Source of the DNA: Chromobacterium violaceum ATCC 12472
GTDB taxonomy: Bacteria > Pseudomonadota > Gammaproteobacteria > Burkholderiales > Chromobacteriaceae
Reading direction: 5' to 3'
DNA length: 64,000 bases
Assembly: GCF_000007705.1 (NCBI RefSeq)
Contig: NC_005085.1
Coordinates: 3,233,752-3,297,751 of the forward strand
Shown: one piece after another, positions 60,507-64,000 of the stretch
Position numbering within the stretch: position 1 is the first letter of the stretch
How the letters are laid out: each line of letters opens with the position of its first letter
Translations under genes and position numbers: made by a program
Notes under the pieces: generated by a model
Told to the model about the DNA's origin: nothing
Database searches by the model: none
What the model saw: only the letters and a program-made list of their open reading frames with translations

Positions 60507-61445
60507 TCACTTCTTGTTGCTGCGATCCAGCAGTACCGCCAGCAGGATCACCGCGCCCTTGATCACCTGCTGGTAGAACGAGGACACGCCCAGCAGGTTC
60601 AAGCCGTTGTTGAGCACGCCGATCAGCAGCGCGCCGATCAGAGTGCCGAAAATCCAGCCGCGGCCGCCGCTGAGGCTGGTGCCGCCCAGCACCACCGCGG
60701 CGATCGCGTCCAGCTCGTAGCCGGTGCCGGCAGTCGGCTGCGCCGAATTGAGGCGCGAGGTCAGCACCACGCCGGCCATCGCCGCCATCGCGCCGGAGGT
60801 GGTGTACACCCACAGCTTGACGCTGTCCACCTTGACGCCGGACAGCCGCGCCGCCTCCTCGTTGCCGCCGGTGGCGTACAGGTGGCGGCCGAACACCGTC
60901 TTCTTCAGCAGGAACCAGAAGCCGGCGAACAGGATCAGCATCCACACCACCGGCACCGGGACCAGGCCGGCGACATAGCCGCCGCCCAGCATGGAGAACA
61001 GCTCGCTGTCGAAGCCGGTGATCGGGCTGCCGTTGGAAAACACCAGCGCCAGGCCGCGCAGGATGGTCATCGACGCCAGCGTGGCGATGAACGGCGCCAC
61101 CTTGCCCTTGCTGACCACCAGGCCGTTGAACAGGCCCATCGCCGCGCCGGCCAGGATGCCCAGCAGCGTCGCCAGCATCGGATCCACGCCTGCGCGCAAC
61201 AGGGTGGCGGTCAGCACCGAGGACAGCGCCAGGATGGAGCCGACCGACAGGTCAATGCCGCCCAGCAGGATCACCAGCGTCATGCCGAAGGCGATCAGCG
61301 CGTTGATCGACACCTGGCGCATCACGTTCAGCAGGTTGTTGACGGTGAGGAAGTCCGGACTCATCACGGACAGGCCGACGGCCACCAGCACCAGGGCGAT
61401 GAAGGGGCCGAGGCGTTGCAAATTGGCTTTCTGTTGCGGGGTCAT
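60507..61445 (-). CDS. rbsC: ribose ABC transporter permease RbsC
   Basis: A 312-residue permease with about ten membrane segments. FGMTLVILLGGIDLSVGSIL, the EAA-type region and LSGGRGWIFGTLIGALLIGV are family markers. The ATG at 61445 overlaps the rbsA stop (ATGA). Confidence 0.94.
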   Translation of the reverse strand: MTPQQKANLQRLGPFIALVLVAVGLSVMSPDFLTVNNLLNVMRQVSINALIAFGMTLVILLGGIDLSVGSILALSSVLTATLLRAGVDPMLATLLGILAGAAMGLFNGLVVSKGKVAPFIATLASMTILRGLALVFSNGSPITGFDSELFSMLGGGYVAGLVPVPVVWMLILFAGFWFLLKKTVFGRHLYATGGNEEAARLSGVKVDSVKLWVYTTSGAMAAMAGVVLTSRLNSAQPTAGTGYELDAIAAVVLGGTSLSGGRGWIFGTLIGALLIGVLNNGLNLLGVSSFYQQVIKGAVILLAVLLDRSNKK

Positions 61446-62950
61446 GCTTGCTTCCTGGTTTCGGAGTGAACGGCGCCGCCGGTCGCGGCGGCCATCAGGG
61501 TTTCCTGGCTGCAGCCGGCGGCGTCGAAGATGCCGGCCTGGCGGCCTTCGTGCAGCACCAGGATGCGGTTGCTCAGCGCCAGCACTTCCGGCAGCTCGGA
61601 CGACACCATCACGATGGCGGTGCCGGCGGCGGCCAGCTGGTTGACGATGTGGTAGATCTCGGCCTTGCCGCCGACGTCGACGCCGCGCGTCGGCTCGTCC
61701 AGCAGCAGCACCTTGGGCGGATTCGCCAGCCATTTGGCGAACACCACTTTCTGCTGGTTGCCGCCGGACAGCGACTTGACGTCGAGCTCGGCGTCGCGGG
61801 CGCGGATGCGCAGCTGAGCGATCAAGCCGTCCACCGCCCGCTTTTCCTCGGCGGCGCTGACCACGCCCAGCCGGGCGTACTGGTCCAGATGCACCAGGGT
61901 CGCGTTTTCGCGCAGCGACATGCCCAGCACCAGCCCCTTGCTTTTGCGGTCTTCGGGCACGAAGCCCAGGCCGGCGGCGATGGCGTCGCCCGGCGCGGCC
62001 ACTTTCAATTCCTTACCGTCCAGCTCGACGCGGCCGGCGGTGCGGCGCTTGGCGCCGAACAGCGTCTTCAGGATGTCGCTGCGTCCCGAGCCCATCAGCC
62101 CGGCGATGCCCAGCACCTCGCCGGCGCGCACCTCGAAGCCGATGCCGGCGATCATGTTCTCGTCGGCCAGGTTCTCCACCTTCAGCCTCACCTCGCCCGG
62201 CGCGGCCTCGCGCTTCGGATAGCGGTCGCCGATCTCGCGCCCCACCATCATCCGCACCACTTCGTCGAAATCGGTGCGGGCGATTTCGCGCTCGCCGACG
62301 AAGCAGCCATCGCGCAGCACGCTGATGCGGTCGCAGACGCGGAAGATCTCTTCCATCCGGTGCGAGACGTAGACGATGGCCGCGCCGTTTTCCCTCAGCT
62401 GGGCCATCAGCTCGAACAGCCGGTCGATCTCGCGCTCGGTGAGCGCCGCCGTCGGCTCGTCCATGATCAGCACGCGGGCGTTCAGCGCCAGCGCCTTGGC
62501 GATCTCCACCATCTGCTGCTGGCCGATGGACAGGCTGCCGGCCTCGGCGTCCGGATCGATGCCGCCGGCGCCCAGCGCCTCCAGCTGCGCCCGCGCCTCG
62601 CGCCGCATCGCCGCGTAGTCGATGATGCCGAAGCGGGACGGCTCGCGGCCGAGAAACAGGTTCTCCATCACCGACAGCTGCGGAATCAGGTTCAATTCCT
62701 GGTGGATGATGGCGATGCCGGCCGCTTCCGCCGCCTCGGTGCTCCTCAGTTCGGCCTTGCGGCCGTCCAGCAGGATCTCGCCGGCGTCGGCGCGGTGCAC
62801 GCCGCTGAGTATCTTCATCAGCGTGGACTTGCCGGCGCCGTTCTCGCCCATCAGCGCGTGGATCTCGCCGCCGCGCAGCGTGAACTCCACGTTCTCCAGC
62901 ACCTTGACCGGCCCGAAAGCCTTGCTGATGCCGCGCATGGTCACTTGCAT
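61442..62950 (-). CDS. rbsA: ribose ABC transporter ATPase RbsA
   Basis: A 502-residue ATPase with two tandem ABC domains. First Walker A GENGAGKSTLMKILSG and signature LSIGQQQMVEIAKAL; second domain has the degenerate Walker A GLMGSGRSDILKTLFG and signature LSGGNQQKVVFAKWL. Located 10 bases downstream of rbsD. Confidence 0.95.
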   Translation of the reverse strand: MQVTMRGISKAFGPVKVLENVEFTLRGGEIHALMGENGAGKSTLMKILSGVHRADAGEILLDGRKAELRSTEAAEAAGIAIIHQELNLIPQLSVMENLFLGREPSRFGIIDYAAMRREARAQLEALGAGGIDPDAEAGSLSIGQQQMVEIAKALALNARVLIMDEPTAALTEREIDRLFELMAQLRENGAAIVYVSHRMEEIFRVCDRISVLRDGCFVGEREIARTDFDEVVRMMVGREIGDRYPKREAAPGEVRLKVENLADENMIAGIGFEVRAGEVLGIAGLMGSGRSDILKTLFGAKRRTAGRVELDGKELKVAAPGDAIAAGLGFVPEDRKSKGLVLGMSLRENATLVHLDQYARLGVVSAAEEKRAVDGLIAQLRIRARDAELDVKSLSGGNQQKVVFAKWLANPPKVLLLDEPTRGVDVGGKAEIYHIVNQLAAAGTAIVMVSSELPEVLALSNRILVLHEGRQAGIFDAAGCSQETLMAAATGGAVHSETRKQA

Positions 62951-62960
62951 GGTCGGCTCC

Positions 62961-63359
62961 TTAGAAAATCACGCCGGAATGCAGGATCACGTTGGCGTAA
63001 GGCGTGCATTCGCCGGTGCGGATCACCGCGCGCGCCGCCTGGCAGCGCTGCTTGAATTCCTCATGGCTGACGAAATCCAGCGCCGCGCCGGCTTGCGCCA
63101 TCCGCTCGGCCTTGTCCTGTACCGCCGGGTTGTGTTGGCGGCACTCGATGGCGAACACCGCGCGCTCGCACTGGAAATCGGCCAGGATGCTGTCCAGGGT
63201 TTCGATGAAGCCGGGCTGCCCCAGTTTCAGCGACAGGTCCACGCATTCCACGCCGGGCGGGATGGGCAGGCCGCAGTCGGCGATCACCAGGCTGTCGGTA
63301 TGGCCCATGGACGCCAGAATGCGGGCGATGTCGCGGTTCAGATGGCCGTGCTTCTTCAT
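62961..63359 (-). CDS. rbsD: D-ribose pyranase RbsD
   Basis: A 132-residue protein that interconverts ribose pyranose and furanose forms. HLNRDIARILASMGHTDSLV (with the catalytic-region His), ADCGLPIPPGVECVDLSLKL and the tail GECTPYANVILHSGVIF are typical. The ATG overlaps the rbsK stop (ATGA). Confidence 0.94.
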   Translation of the reverse strand: MKKHGHLNRDIARILASMGHTDSLVIADCGLPIPPGVECVDLSLKLGQPGFIETLDSILADFQCERAVFAIECRQHNPAVQDKAERMAQAGAALDFVSHEEFKQRCQAARAVIRTGECTPYANVILHSGVIF

Positions 63360-64000
63360 GCTTTGTTCTCCAGGAAGGCTTCCAGCTCGGCCAGCGTCGG
63401 CATGCCGCCCTGCGCGCCCGGCCGGGTGACCGACAGCGCGCCGGCCGCGTTGGCGCGGCGCACCGCCTCTTCCAGGCCCAGCGGCAGGAAGGCCGCCAGC
63501 GCGCCGTTGAAGGTGTCGCCGGCGCCGGTGCTGTCCACCGCCTGGACCTCGAAGCCGGGCTGGTGGCGCAACTGGCCGCGCGCCAGCGCGAAATAGGCGC
63601 CGTGCTTGCCGTGGGTCATCACCAACTTGCCCGGGCGCTCGGCCAAGAGCGCGCGCCAGTCGGCGTCGGGCTGGGCCAGCATGGTCAGGAATTCGTGTTC
63701 GTTGGGGGTTAGCAGCGTCACGCGCTGCAGCAGCTCTTCCGGCAGCGGCACCGCCGGCGCCGGATTCAGCAGCAGCGGCTTCTTGTGGCGGGCGGCCAGT
63801 TCGGCGGCGCGGCGCACCGCGGCCAGCGGAATTTCCAGCTGGGTCAGCACCACGTCGGCGTCGATGAAGGCCTGCTCGGCGGCGTCCAGATGCGCCGGCG
63901 TCAGCTGGTGGTTGGCGCCCGGCACCACCAGGATGGCGTTGTCGCCGCCGCTGACGGTAATGGCGGCGATGCCGGTGGGGCCGGGCACGGTCGCCACGCC
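63356..64000 (-). CDS. rbsK: ribokinase RbsK (partial, N-terminus outside the window)
   Basis: The open frame runs off the right edge; about 215 C-terminal residues are present. PfkB-family markers are the motif DSTGAGDTFNGALAAFL with catalytic Asp and the anion-hole GAGD, plus NPAPAVPLPEELLQRVTLLT and PNEHE. Phosphorylates ribose to ribose 5-phosphate. Here rbsK precedes rbsD, so the order is K-D-A-C-B rather than the enteric D-A-C-B-K-R. Confidence 0.93.
   Translation of the reverse strand, partial: GVATVPGPTGIAAITVSGGDNAILVVPGANHQLTPAHLDAAEQAFIDADVVLTQLEIPLAAVRRAAELAARHKKPLLLNPAPAVPLPEELLQRVTLLTPNEHEFLTMLAQPDADWRALLAERPGKLVMTHGKHGAYFALARGQLRHQPGFEVQAVDSTGAGDTFNGALAAFLPLGLEEAVRRANAAGALSVTRPGAQGGMPTLAELEAFLENKA

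Overview
The window is about 64 kb of GC-rich DNA with dense bacterial coding in near-abutting operons. Gene content points to a betaproteobacterium of the Neisseriales, most likely Chromobacterium or a close relative: hpnCDE squalene genes, a BetR-type regulator, many LacI-family regulators, and a lateral-type flagellar cluster. The genus is inferred; no rRNA or other definitive marker is present.

Left part (1-28 kb). A truncated sensor kinase start is followed by an unrecognised protein and a frameshifted paiB-type gene. A gluconate module follows: gntR, two identical palindromic operators, gntK and an MFS transporter. Next come a nucleotidyltransferase; an MscS channel, FixJ-type regulator and nudB; the LolD/LolC lipoprotein exporter; an NlpC/P60 hydrolase divergent from an ABC1 kinase; an EF-hand protein; an orphan cystine-type binding protein; a DUF2325 gene behind a very good Fur box; radA with an ECF sigma factor and a small zinc-finger anti-sigma; and a squalene operon hpnC-hpnD-hpnE followed by an SDR protein that has lost its catalytic residues and a lipoprotein. 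Three identical tRNA-Ala(GGC) genes and one tRNA-Glu bracket a large flavoprotein of unknown role and a cystine-type ABC transporter.

Middle part (28.8-54.2 kb). This is most of a lateral-type flagellar system. Leftward genes are flgM-flgN with a FlgJ-like glucosaminidase, a Crp/Fnr regulator, a block ordered as lafBCDEFSTU (fliD, fliS, fliT-like, fliK-like, fliL, fliA, motA, motB), and fliEFGHIJ. Rightward genes are fliMNPQR-flhB-flhA. The flagellin gene lies at 53.1-54.2 kb, separated by a signalling cassette (BetR-receiver protein, hybrid histidine kinase, periplasmic molybdopterin-fold protein). Hook and rod genes (flgA-L) and a LafK-type activator are not in the window. The three operons expected to be sigma-28 dependent (flgM, fliD, flagellin) share one upstream motif that I found by reading.

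Right part (54.3-64 kb). A serine-carboxypeptidase-fold protein that has lost the whole catalytic triad is divergent from the flagellin gene. It is followed by a CaiB/BaiF CoA-transferase, an MFS transporter, and a leftward ribose operon (rbsK-rbsD-rbsA-rbsC-rbsB) with a Cra/FruR-like LacI regulator downstream. The rbsK gene runs off the right edge.
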